From Candidatus Rokuibacteriota bacterium (GTDB taxonomy: Bacteria > Methylomirabilota > Methylomirabilia > Rokubacteriales > CSP1-6), in the NCBI GenBank assembly GCA_016209635.1, contig JACQWC010000153.1, positions 1 through 49,503 on the forward strand: a stretch of 49,503 bases of DNA, in the 5' to 3' direction. A program made the translations under genes and the position numbers. Shown in pieces: positions 16,654 through 25,240 of this stretch. Position 1 is the stretch's first letter. Each line of letters starts with the position of its first letter. A model generated the notes under the pieces. It saw only the letters and a list, made by a program, of their open reading frames with translations, did not search any database and was not told the origin of the DNA.

Positions 16654-19581
16654 CTACTCCCGCGTCGCGGTGAACGGACAGATCTGGTTGTAGGCGCAGC
16701 TCCGGCAGGCGCGGTAGGAGGGGGTCGCCTCGAAGCGCCGCGCGCGGATGCCCGCGGCCGCGTCCTTGATCGCCGCGACCGCTTCCTCGGCGTCCTCCTC
16801 GCCGGGCATGTGGCGGCCGACCAGGTTCGATTCGAGGAAGCGAAGCTCGACCCGTTGTGGGAACGCGCCCGTCATCTCACGCCAGGCAAGCGCGTAGATC
16901 TTGAGCTGGAGGCTGTCGGCCGCCCGCCGGTCGGCGACCTTCTGCCCGGCGACCTCGCCCGTCTTGTAGTCGATGATCGTCGCGCCCAGGAGATCCTCGT
17001 CGATGCGGTCGAAACGGCCGCGCACGCGGTCGGGTCCCAGCGTGAAGCCGAAGTCCTTCTCGACCCAGGTCGGTTTCGCCCCGTTCGCCTCCTCCTCGTG
17101 CCAGAAGCGGGCGAGCGCCTCGCGGCCGGCAGCCTTGCGCGCCTCCTCGTGCTCCCACGTGAGAAAGCCCTGGTTGTCCCACTCGCGCTCGTAGCACGCC
17201 AGGAGGTCCTCGAGCGAGGTGTAGTTGCCGGCGGCGCGACGCAGCAGGTAGTACTCGACGACCCTGTGGACCGTCGCGCCATACACGACCGGGTGGTGGC
17301 GCAGGATCGGAACGCGCAGCAGGTGGACGTAGCGGTACTTCAGCGGGCACGTCTGGTAGTCGTCCACCTGCTTGTGGCTGATCAAGAGCTCCTCGTCCGG
17401 CGCCATCGGCGGGAGCGCCCCGCCGTCGGGCTCGGCCGGCGGCGCGAAACACTCGATCTCCTCGATCGCCTTCGCCTTGAAGGGGCGCGCCGCGTCCTTC
17501 GGGAGGTCGAGCGCCTCCAGCACGAACTGGCTCACCTTGCGCTCGCGCGCGCCGCCGTAGTCGCGGGCGCTCGTCAGGTAGAGCTCGCGCTTGGCACGCG
17601 TCATCCCGACGTAGAAGAGGCGCCGCTCCTCCTGCTTGTGATAGTCGCCGGGCGGCAGCGACTCGCGGATCAGCTCGACCGGCACCTCGAGCGCCTCCTT
17701 CCGGCGGCGCAGCGGGAACTTGTCCTGGACGAGGTTGACGAGGAAGACGACGGAGAACTCGAGACCCTTGGCCTTGTGGACGGTCAGCACGTGCACCGCC
17801 GGCGTCTCCACGTCGGCCTCGGCGATGGCCGGGTCTTCGCCGGCGTCGATCAGCGCGTCGAGGTGGGTCACGAACTCGCGCACGTTGTCGTAGCGGAGCG
17901 CCTTCGAGGCGTCCTGGACACGGCGGAAGAACTTCGAGATGTTCTGCACCTCGGCCTCGTCGCGCGCCGTCGCAGCCTTCGACATGCGCGCCAGCCAGCC
18001 GGTGTCCACCAGGAATTGGTAGAGCAGCTCGCCCGTCGGCAGCTCGCGCGCCAGCTCCATGTAGCGCACGAGGTCGGCGACGAGCCGCCGGATCGCCTCG
18101 CGCCCCTCCTCGCTCGTTTCCTCCGACGGCTCGGGCTGCTTCTCGACGCCGCGCAACACGTCGAACAGCCACCGGTGGCGGCGGTCGGCGTGCGTGGCGC
18201 AGCGTGTGAGGTCCACGATCGGCACCTGGTAGAGGTCCGACGAGGCGAGGTAGTGCGTGCTGATCGAGTCGTCCGGGTGCGCGACCGCCCGGAGGAAGGC
18301 GATGAGCAGCCGGATCTCCGGGCGCCCGTAGAGCCCGGCGTTGCCGGAGAAGGTCCACGGAATCCCGCGGAGGTTGAAGGAGCGCAGGAACTGGTCGGCG
18401 TCGTCGTTCGAGCGCACCAGCACGGCGACGTCGTCGTACTTCCACACGCCCGTCTCGACGCGCGCGCGGATGAGCTGCGCGAGCGCGTCGGCCTCCTGCG
18501 TGGCGGTCTCGTAGTGGAGATGCCGGGGCTCGGGGCCGTCGGGCTCGCGCACGGCGGCGAGCTTCTTGGTGATCCGGTACGTCCGGCCCTCCTCGCCCTC
18601 CTCGAGCCGGTCGGGGTTGTTGAGGATGAGCCGGTAAGCCGCGTCGAGGATCCGGTGGTGCGACCGGTAGTTCTCCGTCAGGACGACGACGCGCGTCTGG
18701 GGGAAGTCCCGGAGGAAGCTGCGGAAGTTCGACACCGCCGCCCCGCGCCAACGGTAGATCGCCTGGTCGTCGTCGCCGACAGCCGCCACGTTGGCGTGGC
18801 GCGCGCCGAGGAGCTTCACGATCTCGAACTGCGCCCAGTTGGTGTCCTGGAACTCGTCCACCAGGATGTAGCGGAAGCGCCGCTGGTAGGCGCCGAGCAC
18901 GTGCGGGCGCGCGCGCAGCAGCTTGAGGACGAGGGCGATCTGGTCACCGAAGTCGATCGCGCCACTGGCGCCCATCAGCTCCTGGTACTTCGCGTACGTC
19001 CGGGCCAGCTCGCTCTGCTGCGCCGCGCGCTCGCCCAGCTCCGCGTCGTCGGGCGCCGCCGCGGCGAGCCGCTCGGCGCACGCGGCGTACTCCTCCGGCG
19101 AGATGTCCTCGTCCGTGCAGCGGCTGATGAGCGTGATCAGCGCCTGGATGTGCCGGGTCGGGTCGCCGAGGGGACGATAGCGCTCGAGCGGCAACTCGAA
19201 GAGCCGGTCACGGAAGAAGATCACCTGCTCGGCGCGGTTCAGCACGCGGAAGTCGGGGGTGAGCCCGATCTCGAGCGCGTGCTCGCGCAGCATCCGGTCG
19301 CCAAAGGCGTGGAACGTGGCGATCTCGACGTACGCGTAGCCGTACGGGACGAGCGTGTCGACGCGCTCCTCCATCTCCGCCGCCGCCTTGTCGGTGAACG
19401 TGAGCGCGAGAATCTCCTCGGGGCGCGCCTTCTTCTGGGCGATGAGCCAGGCGATGCGGCGGGTGATGACGGTGGTCTTGCCGGTCCCGGCGCCGGCGAC
19501 GATGAGCAGGGGGCCCGTATCGTGGGTGACGGCCTTCCGCTGCGCATCGTTGAGGCCGTCGAGGATGGGGCCACCCGGCAT
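16654..19581 (-). CDS. UvrD/PcrA-like superfamily 1 helicase fused to PD-(D/E)XK Fe-S nuclease domain
   Basis: A 975-residue helicase-nuclease. Helicase motifs in order: LNDAQRKAVTH (Q motif), AGAGTGKTTVITRR (Walker A), FTDKAAAEMEERV, LVDEFQDTN (Walker B), GDDDQAIYRWRGA, VLTENYRS, and VHKAKGLEFSVVFLVNL. After about residue 730 comes a RecB-like nuclease: RGRFDRID, then IIDYKTG (D...DYK catalytic core). The cysteines CPLKYRYVH and the terminal CRSCAYNQICPF are placed as in AddB/Cas4-type Fe-S nucleases. No separate AddB is adjacent. The start is ATG 19581, just before the Q motif; the ORF-track extension to 19788 is antisense to PfkB codons. Likely role is DNA repair or end processing. Confidence 0.9.
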   Translation of the reverse strand: MPGGPILDGLNDAQRKAVTHDTGPLLIVAGAGTGKTTVITRRIAWLIAQKKARPEEILALTFTDKAAAEMEERVDTLVPYGYAYVEIATFHAFGDRMLREHALEIGLTPDFRVLNRAEQVIFFRDRLFELPLERYRPLGDPTRHIQALITLISRCTDEDISPEEYAACAERLAAAAPDDAELGERAAQQSELARTYAKYQELMGASGAIDFGDQIALVLKLLRARPHVLGAYQRRFRYILVDEFQDTNWAQFEIVKLLGARHANVAAVGDDDQAIYRWRGAAVSNFRSFLRDFPQTRVVVLTENYRSHHRILDAAYRLILNNPDRLEEGEEGRTYRITKKLAAVREPDGPEPRHLHYETATQEADALAQLIRARVETGVWKYDDVAVLVRSNDDADQFLRSFNLRGIPWTFSGNAGLYGRPEIRLLIAFLRAVAHPDDSISTHYLASSDLYQVPIVDLTRCATHADRRHRWLFDVLRGVEKQPEPSEETSEEGREAIRRLVADLVRYMELARELPTGELLYQFLVDTGWLARMSKAATARDEAEVQNISKFFRRVQDASKALRYDNVREFVTHLDALIDAGEDPAIAEADVETPAVHVLTVHKAKGLEFSVVFLVNLVQDKFPLRRRKEALEVPVELIRESLPPGDYHKQEERRLFYVGMTRAKRELYLTSARDYGGARERKVSQFVLEALDLPKDAARPFKAKAIEEIECFAPPAEPDGGALPPMAPDEELLISHKQVDDYQTCPLKYRYVHLLRVPILRHHPVVYGATVHRVVEYYLLRRAAGNYTSLEDLLACYEREWDNQGFLTWEHEEARKAAGREALARFWHEEEANGAKPTWVEKDFGFTLGPDRVRGRFDRIDEDLLGATIIDYKTGEVAGQKVADRRAADSLQLKIYALAWREMTGAFPQRVELRFLESNLVGRHMPGEEDAEEAVAAIKDAAAGIRARRFEATPSYRACRSCAYNQICPFTATRE

Positions 19582-19612
19582 GCCGCTCCGACTATACCAT
19601 CGGCCCCGCGGG

Positions 19613-20557
19613 TCAGCGGCGAACGGTCGGACCGCCGGCGAGGACCTCCTCGACGTCGCGCGCGCTGACCAGCGCGATGTCGCCCCACGTCGAGCACTTG
19701 AGCGCCGCGACGGCGCTCGCCGCGTCGACCGCCTCCTGGAGCGTGCGCCCCTGGAGGATCGCCCACAGGAACCCGGCGACGTAGGCATCGCCGGCGCCGA
19801 TCGGGTCCACCACCTCCACCGCGAGCTTCCGGCTCGGGCGGACGACCAGACCTCCGTCGAGCGTGAGCGAGCCCTCCGGCCCCTGCAGCAGCGTGACCGT
19901 CGCCTTGGGCGCCAGGCGCGCCAGCGCGCCCAGCAGGTCCTCTCCCGTCCCGTCGAGGTCGAAGATCGTCCGCGCCTCGGCGTCCCCCAGGAACAGGTAG
20001 CGCGCCACCGGGAGGACCTCGCTCATGAACTCGCGCGCGGCGCTCGGTGACCAGAGTGATGCCCGGTAGTTCACGTCGAAGGAGAGCTCGGGCGCCTCGC
20101 GGAGGGCGCGGCGCACAAGCGCGCGGGAGGACTCGCCGAGGGCCGGCGTCACGCCGCTCAGGTGCACGAGGCGGGCGCGCCGGACCGGCTCCCAGTCGAC
20201 CTCGTCCGGCGTGAGGCGCGCGAACGCCGAGTCGCGGCGGTCGTAGAGGATGCGGATCGGCCGCGGCGGGACACCGTACTCCATGAAGTAGACGCCGACG
20301 CGCGCGTCCTCGAGCAGACGCACGTGCGCGCAATCGACACCGTGCGCCGTCAGCTCGCGCCGGATCCGCTCACCCCAGGCGTTCGCCGGCAGGGCCGAGA
20401 TCCAGGCGGTCCGAAGTCCGAGGCGGGCGCACGCGGTGGCGACGTTCGCCTCGGCGCCGCCGATCTGCACGTCGAGCTGGCGCGCCGTCTCGAGGCGCGC
20501 AGGCGAGGGAACCGACAGCCGGACCAGCACCTCGCCGAGCGTGACGAGGTCGTACAT
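19613..20557 (-). CDS. PfkB-family carbohydrate kinase (2-keto-3-deoxygluconate kinase-like)
   Basis: A 314-residue ribokinase-fold sugar kinase. The first PfkB signature lies in QIGGAEANVATACARLGL (near residue 31), and the second is VDPIGAGDAYVAGFLWA with the catalytic Asp in GAGDAY. LVTLGEVLVRLSVP at the N-terminus and the substrate-lid strands around RPIRILYDRRDSAF resemble 2-dehydro-3-deoxygluconokinases, but fructokinase or another sugar specificity is possible. The ATG directly follows the stop of the DUF3108-like gene with no gap, implying co-transcription. Confidence 0.88.
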   Translation of the reverse strand: MYDLVTLGEVLVRLSVPSPARLETARQLDVQIGGAEANVATACARLGLRTAWISALPANAWGERIRRELTAHGVDCAHVRLLEDARVGVYFMEYGVPPRPIRILYDRRDSAFARLTPDEVDWEPVRRARLVHLSGVTPALGESSRALVRRALREAPELSFDVNYRASLWSPSAAREFMSEVLPVARYLFLGDAEARTIFDLDGTGEDLLGALARLAPKATVTLLQGPEGSLTLDGGLVVRPSRKLAVEVVDPIGAGDAYVAGFLWAILQGRTLQEAVDAASAVAALKCSTWGDIALVSARDVEEVLAGGPTVRR

Positions 20558-21352
20558 CTAAGCGTCCAGCCGGATCGTCACGGACGTCCCGAGAATCAAC
20601 GACGACTGGATCAGCTCGGGCCGCCCGGTGAAGCCGAACACGACCCGCGCCGGTCGTCCCTCCATCGCCCAGGACGAGAACCGGCTGAGATCGAAGAGCG
20701 CGGCTGGCTTGCCCGTGCCGGGGTCGCGCGTCGCCTTGAGCACGAGCGGGGCCAGCTCCGCCCGGTAGACGCGCTCGACGTCGTCCGGCCCCTCGTCCTC
20801 CCGCCGCTGGCGGCGCACGACGAGGGTCTGAAGCGTCCCGTCCGCGCGTGGCCGCCATCGTCCGTCCGCGTGGTTCAAGACCGCGCTGATCACGTCATCC
20901 ACGTGCGTCGAGTCCGAGAGGGATAGGGAGTCGTCCGCCGCCCGCAGCCGTCGCAGGAAGAAGGTCTCGCCGCGGAAGTGGTAGTCGATCGTCCGCCGGT
21001 CGTAGTCGTAGGCGACCTCCGACCGCGACTCCCGCCCCCAGACCTGGAACCAGGCGGTCGTCCGAACGGGCGCCCAGCGCGCGCCGCGCAAGACGCCGCT
21101 CGACTCGACGCGGTTGCCGATGCCAACGCCCTCCCCGACGATCCGGACGTCGTACCGGCCCGCCACCCGATCGACAGCCTCGTGGATCGTTCCGGCGAGG
21201 TGGAAGCTGAGCGTCTGGTAGAGGATACCGACCTCGACCGCGTAGGCTGCCCGGCGGGACTGTATCTCGGCGTGGACGCGACCCAGCGGTGCCAGCATGA
21301 ACGCCAAGGGGAGTGTCAGAAACCGTCGACGGGTGGTCACGTGCCTGGACAC
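20558..21352 (-). CDS. Exported DUF3108-like protein of unknown function
   Basis: 264 residues beginning with a twin-arginine-like signal (TTRRRFLTLPLAFMLAP), so it is exported, possibly through Tat. The rest is beta-rich and soluble: VEVGILYQTLSFHLAGTIH, DYDRRTIDYHFRGETFFLRRL, STHVDDVISAVLN, and a terminal GTSVTIRLDA. The overall pattern resembles the DUF3108 group of periplasmic proteins, whose function is not established. It is the first gene of a leftward transcript with pfkB and is divergent from the ketosynthase gene. A TAGAAT hexamer (21375-21370, minus strand) could be its -10 box; I see no good -35. Confidence 0.65.
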   Translation of the reverse strand: MSRHVTTRRRFLTLPLAFMLAPLGRVHAEIQSRRAAYAVEVGILYQTLSFHLAGTIHEAVDRVAGRYDVRIVGEGVGIGNRVESSGVLRGARWAPVRTTAWFQVWGRESRSEVAYDYDRRTIDYHFRGETFFLRRLRAADDSLSLSDSTHVDDVISAVLNHADGRWRPRADGTLQTLVVRRQRREDEGPDDVERVYRAELAPLVLKATRDPGTGKPAALFDLSRFSSWAMEGRPARVVFGFTGRPELIQSSLILGTSVTIRLDA

Positions 21353-21396
21353 GGCTAACCGGTTCGCCTATTCTAGCAGCGTCCAAGCGACAGAAC

Positions 21397-21426
21397 TTGG
21401 TCGTTTGCCGGAACGCCTGCTAACGT
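21397..21426 (+). promoter_or_regulatory. Weak sigma-70-like promoter for the ketosynthase/kinase operon
   Basis: TTGGTC, an 18-bp spacer, then TAACGT lie in the 125-bp divergent intergenic region, 52 bp before the ketosynthase ATG. The match to TTGACA/TATAAT is partial and the base composition makes chance matches possible. It is the best candidate I see for a promoter driving the five-gene rightward series. Confidence 0.25.
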
Positions 21427-21477
21427 AAGCGCGGGGCTACGGTGCGGCGGCACTATTCCTCCGAGAGAGGGCATCGG

Positions 21478-22719
21478 ATGAAGCGAAACGCCGTCATCAC
21501 GGGACTCGGCATCGTCTCGCCGATCGGCGTGGGCGTTGACCAGTTCTGGGAGGCTGCGAAAGCTGGTCGCTCCGGCATCGGGCGCCCCACCCTCTTCGAC
21601 GCCTCCAAGCTCCCTCCGGACTGTCAGATCGTCGGCGAGGTCACCGACTTCGACCCTCGCGACTGGATGCCGGGCCACACGGCGAGAATGGCGGGTCGCT
21701 TCAGTCAGTTCGCAGTGGCGGCCGCGAAGATGGCCCGCGCCGACAGCCGACTCGACACCGCGCAACTTCCATCAGACCAGCTGAAGATCTCGATCGGCAC
21801 CGCAATGAACGGTCAGATTGATCTAGGAGAGTTGACGTTCGAAGCCTTCCTCAGAGGGGAGGATGTATTGCCGTGGACGTGCCTCGAATACCCTGCTCAT
21901 GCGGCAACGAGTCACGTAGCAATGGCAGCAGGTGCTCGAGGACAAACCGCGACGTTCGCGAGCGCGTGTGCAGCAGGTTTGGACGCCATAGGCTGGGCGG
22001 CAGATGAAGTGCGGGTTGGACAGGCTACTGCTGTCTTCGCTGGAGCCACCGAGACCCCATTATCAGAGTACTCCCTCATGCTGTTCCGATCGGTTGGCGT
22101 TCTGTGCAAGTGGCAAGGGCTGCCTCAGGAGGCAAGTCGCCCCTTCGACCGTCTGAGAACTGGATTGGTTCTGGCTGAAGGTGCCGCCATATTGACGGTG
22201 GAGGAGGAGGAGCACGCCAGGGCTCGCGGAGCAGACATCTATGCACGAATCCTTAGTTCAGCAAGCGCTACCGAAGGCACACATCTCCGAAAGGTCGATG
22301 ACACTGGCGAAGCTATTGCTCGGGCCATGACGATGGCGCTTCAGCGCGCACAGCTCTCACCGGGGGAAATCGACTTTATCTGCGCCCACGGGAACTCCAT
22401 GGAAGACTACGATGCGGCGGAGACCGCCGGAATTAAGCGGGTATTCGGACGACACGCTTGGAATGTGCCGGCGTCTTCGCTGAAGTCAATGTGCGGTCAG
22501 GCTTTAGCAGCCAGCAGCGCTATGCAAGTTGTCGCATCTTGTCTTACTCTACGCGACCAAATCGTCCCGCCGACAATTAACTATCAGGTTCCCGATCCGG
22601 CTTGCGATCTAGACTACGTCCCTAACTCTTCACGTGCTGCTCGCGTTCGCACTATCTTGATCCATGCGCACAGCCTGGGTGGATCTCACGTGGCGATGAT
22701 TCTAGCCGCGCCCGATTAA
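21478..22719 (+). CDS. FabF-like beta-ketoacyl synthase with Gln replacing the second active-site His
   Basis: A 413-residue condensing enzyme of the KAS I/II (thiolase-like) fold: VITGLGIVSPIGVGVDQFW, nucleophile Cys164 in FASACAAGLDAI, His304 in CAHGNSMEDYDAAET, Lys336 in SLKSMCGQALAAS. The residue equivalent to His340 of E. coli FabF is Gln341. In FabF both histidines support malonyl decarboxylation, so chemistry may be altered. No acyl carrier protein, ketoreductase or other FAS gene is adjacent. ATG 21478, with GAGAGAGG upstream, fits the family's N-terminus better than the ORF-track start at 21442. GC content drops part-way through the gene, at about 21,780. It starts a rightward series and lies 12 bp upstream of the first histidine kinase. 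Confidence 0.85.
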   Translation: MKRNAVITGLGIVSPIGVGVDQFWEAAKAGRSGIGRPTLFDASKLPPDCQIVGEVTDFDPRDWMPGHTARMAGRFSQFAVAAAKMARADSRLDTAQLPSDQLKISIGTAMNGQIDLGELTFEAFLRGEDVLPWTCLEYPAHAATSHVAMAAGARGQTATFASACAAGLDAIGWAADEVRVGQATAVFAGATETPLSEYSLMLFRSVGVLCKWQGLPQEASRPFDRLRTGLVLAEGAAILTVEEEEHARARGADIYARILSSASATEGTHLRKVDDTGEAIARAMTMALQRAQLSPGEIDFICAHGNSMEDYDAAETAGIKRVFGRHAWNVPASSLKSMCGQALAASSAMQVVASCLTLRDQIVPPTINYQVPDPACDLDYVPNSSRAARVRTILIHAHSLGGSHVAMILAAPD

Positions 22720-22731
22720 GTAAGCTGTCAC

Positions 22732-25206
22732 GTGGCGCAGATCTCCTTCTTCGGCCTCTCCGCGGTTCTTGTGGCACTTGCGCTGTTCGTGTGGCGAGCG
22801 AAACCCGGCAATCAGATTAACCGGTGGTTTGCAGTCCAGACCGTTTTCTTTGCAAGCTGGGTCTTCGGAATCGGGGGACTCCAAGGCGGTATCCATCTTG
22901 ATGTCTGGGGACGCTTTACTTTCGCGAGCGCGAGCCTAATCCCAGCGGCCTTCCTCGCTTTTACGCAATGTTATCCTACTCCTAGCCGCTGGCCACAGCC
23001 TCTTCTTTCTCGGACAATATTCGCGATTGCCGTCGCTTTCGCAGTTCTCTCGCTCACGACTCCGTTGCTTGTCTATGACGTCTCTGTGGGTCCAGAGGGA
23101 CTCGTGCGAAGGACGGGGCCTTTATATCCCGCCTTCTCGGTCTACTTCCTCATCACCTGGCTTGCGGCACTTTGTGTGTTCGTCCGGAAATGGCTCAACT
23201 CACGTGGCCGTGCTCGAGCCCAACTCCAATACCTTGGCACTGGCATTATCATTTCCGGCGCCGGAGGAATTGGAGTAAACCTCTTGCTCCCGCTCATCAC
23301 GGGCCGCTCAACGTACAGCTGGATGGGCCCCTACTTCAGCCTTGTATTTGTCGCGATGGTTGCCCATGCCATCATTCGCCACCGCCTGATGGACCTACGA
23401 CTCGCCATCAACAGGAGTCTCGCGTATGCCGTTGCGATCGTTTGCGTCTCCGCCGTAATTATCACCTTAGGGCGATTCGCCGTCAGGGGATGGACAGCCG
23501 GCACCGTTCCACTGCCTCACGATGTCTTGGTGATCCTCGTTGTCGGACTCCTAATGCTATCCACACCGATCCAGAGTCTATTCGATCGACTTATTGATCC
23601 GTACCTTTACCGAGGCCGCATCGAGTACCCGTCAGCACTGCGTGAAGCAACGCACCGACTCAGCCGCCTCATGCAACCCGCAGAGCTGGCAGCCGAACTC
23701 CGTCAAATTCTTACAGCAGCGTTTGTACCCGATTCTTTCGCGATGCTCGTCAAACCATTCGAAGCTCACGCTCTCGACCATCTTGGCGAAGACACGCCGG
23801 CGGTTGTAGACCTCCTGACCATTGCAATTCTTACAACCGATCGATCCAGCCCCTCTGTCCTAATGGTTAATCCGGGAGACGAGACAGGTCCGAGCAAGAT
23901 CGCTCACGACGCCCTCCGCGCTTCAGGAATTGAAATCGTTGTGACGCTCGGCCGTCGTGGCCAGTTGCTCGGCGCCATCCTGCTGGGTCCCCGGAAGAGC
24001 GGAGACACCTACTTTGCCAAAGATTTGGCGTTCATCGAGTCGCTAGCTGAACTCGCCTCGATTGCTCTCGATAACGCCCTACTTTATCGGCAGCGTATTC
24101 AGATCCTCGAGTACTCCGAGAGACTGCTCGAATCACTCGACTCGGCGGTCGTCGCCGTCGACGTGGTAGGCAAGATCGCGAGCTTCAATCCGGCCGCAAA
24201 GACGTTGCTTGGATTGCGTGACGCCACCCGCGGCGCCCCGCTCGACGCGGTGCCTCCGGAAATCGGCTGGGCTCTTGCCCTCGCGATTCGTGGCTCATCA
24301 GCGCCCCGCGAAGTCGAGGCGAAGATTGACCACGAAGCTCGCGGTCTCCTGCCAGTTATTCTTTCGACCGCCGTCCTCCATGACGATCGCCAGGAAATCA
24401 CAGGAGCTCTCGTCGTCGTGACCGACCTCTCGACCGTCAAGGCTCTGGAACGCAACCAGAGACGCGTCGAGCACCTCGCCCTGATGGCCCGCTTCTACGC
24501 GGGGATTGCACATGAGATTCGTAGCCCACTCACCTCGATCTCAAACTTCATCGCGATGCTCCCCGATCGATTCAACGACCCCGAGTACCGCGACACAGCC
24601 GTGCGTTTACTGCCCATCGAGGTTGCGCGGATCGTGCGTCTAGCGGATCGCCTGCGCCTGATGGCGCCAAGTGAGGGGGGCACACTCACCCGGGTCGCTC
24701 TCGGTCGCCTACTGAGCGACATAGTCGCAATCCACACCAGTGCGGCTGAAGAGCAAGGCGTGAAGATCCTTCTGCATTGTCCTGAGGAGCTACCCAGAAT
24801 TCTTGGCGATACGGGTCAACTTATACAGCTCTTCGTCAATCTTTTGAACAACGCGGCCGAGGCGATGCTCGCTGGAGGACTTGTCCTCATCGAGGTTGTT
24901 CACATCAGCGAGCGTAGCGGCAGCGAGCTTATCAGGGTTCGGGTGATCGACGATGGCGTCGGGATCAGTCCCACGCTCCGCAATAGGATATTTCAGCCCT
25001 TCTTCACCACCAAGCCGGCTGGTACTGGGCTTGGTTTACCAATCTGTCGCGAAATTGCCGACTTCCATCATGCGCGTCTCGAGCTCCTGCCCCAGTCAAG
25101 TGGCCGAGGTACCATTGCCCAGATCGAATTTCCCTGCCTAGCGTTAGAGGCGACGGACCAACACGAGTCATTCGATTCACGCGGTGCTAGAGGCAGTCAC
25201 GCTTGA
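22732..25206 (+). CDS. Multi-TM sensor histidine kinase (7TM-GAF-PAS-HisKA-HATPase), copy 1
   Basis: An 824-residue membrane kinase. Residues 1-215 form a seven-helix sensory region of the HisKA_7TM type, with conserved VWGRFTFA, PAAFLAF and IIRHRLMDLRLAINRSLAYA; two more hydrophobic segments follow to about 285. Then a GAF-like region (about 295-445), a PAS domain (LLESLDSAVVAVDVVGKIASFNPAAKTLLGL), the H-box AGIAHEIRSPLTSI with His594, and an ATPase with N-box LFVNLLNNAAEAM, VIDDGVGIS and FFTTKPAGTGLGLPI. All catalytic motifs are intact. The start is GTG, 12 bp after the ketosynthase stop. GC is clearly lower than in the flanks. It is a tandem paralogue of the next gene and has no cognate DNA-binding regulator nearby. 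Confidence 0.9.
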   Translation: MAQISFFGLSAVLVALALFVWRAKPGNQINRWFAVQTVFFASWVFGIGGLQGGIHLDVWGRFTFASASLIPAAFLAFTQCYPTPSRWPQPLLSRTIFAIAVAFAVLSLTTPLLVYDVSVGPEGLVRRTGPLYPAFSVYFLITWLAALCVFVRKWLNSRGRARAQLQYLGTGIIISGAGGIGVNLLLPLITGRSTYSWMGPYFSLVFVAMVAHAIIRHRLMDLRLAINRSLAYAVAIVCVSAVIITLGRFAVRGWTAGTVPLPHDVLVILVVGLLMLSTPIQSLFDRLIDPYLYRGRIEYPSALREATHRLSRLMQPAELAAELRQILTAAFVPDSFAMLVKPFEAHALDHLGEDTPAVVDLLTIAILTTDRSSPSVLMVNPGDETGPSKIAHDALRASGIEIVVTLGRRGQLLGAILLGPRKSGDTYFAKDLAFIESLAELASIALDNALLYRQRIQILEYSERLLESLDSAVVAVDVVGKIASFNPAAKTLLGLRDATRGAPLDAVPPEIGWALALAIRGSSAPREVEAKIDHEARGLLPVILSTAVLHDDRQEITGALVVVTDLSTVKALERNQRRVEHLALMARFYAGIAHEIRSPLTSISNFIAMLPDRFNDPEYRDTAVRLLPIEVARIVRLADRLRLMAPSEGGTLTRVALGRLLSDIVAIHTSAAEEQGVKILLHCPEELPRILGDTGQLIQLFVNLLNNAAEAMLAGGLVLIEVVHISERSGSELIRVRVIDDGVGISPTLRNRIFQPFFTTKPAGTGLGLPICREIADFHHARLELLPQSSGRGTIAQIEFPCLALEATDQHESFDSRGARGSHA

Positions 25207-25240
25207 GCGAAAGCTGCCTCACTTCCGAGTGACCTAAACG

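Noticed and set aside
16567-19668. 1033-residue plus-strand ORF
   Set aside because: Antisense to the UvrD-nuclease gene, whose motifs are all intact; low-complexity His/Arg/Glu-rich translation.
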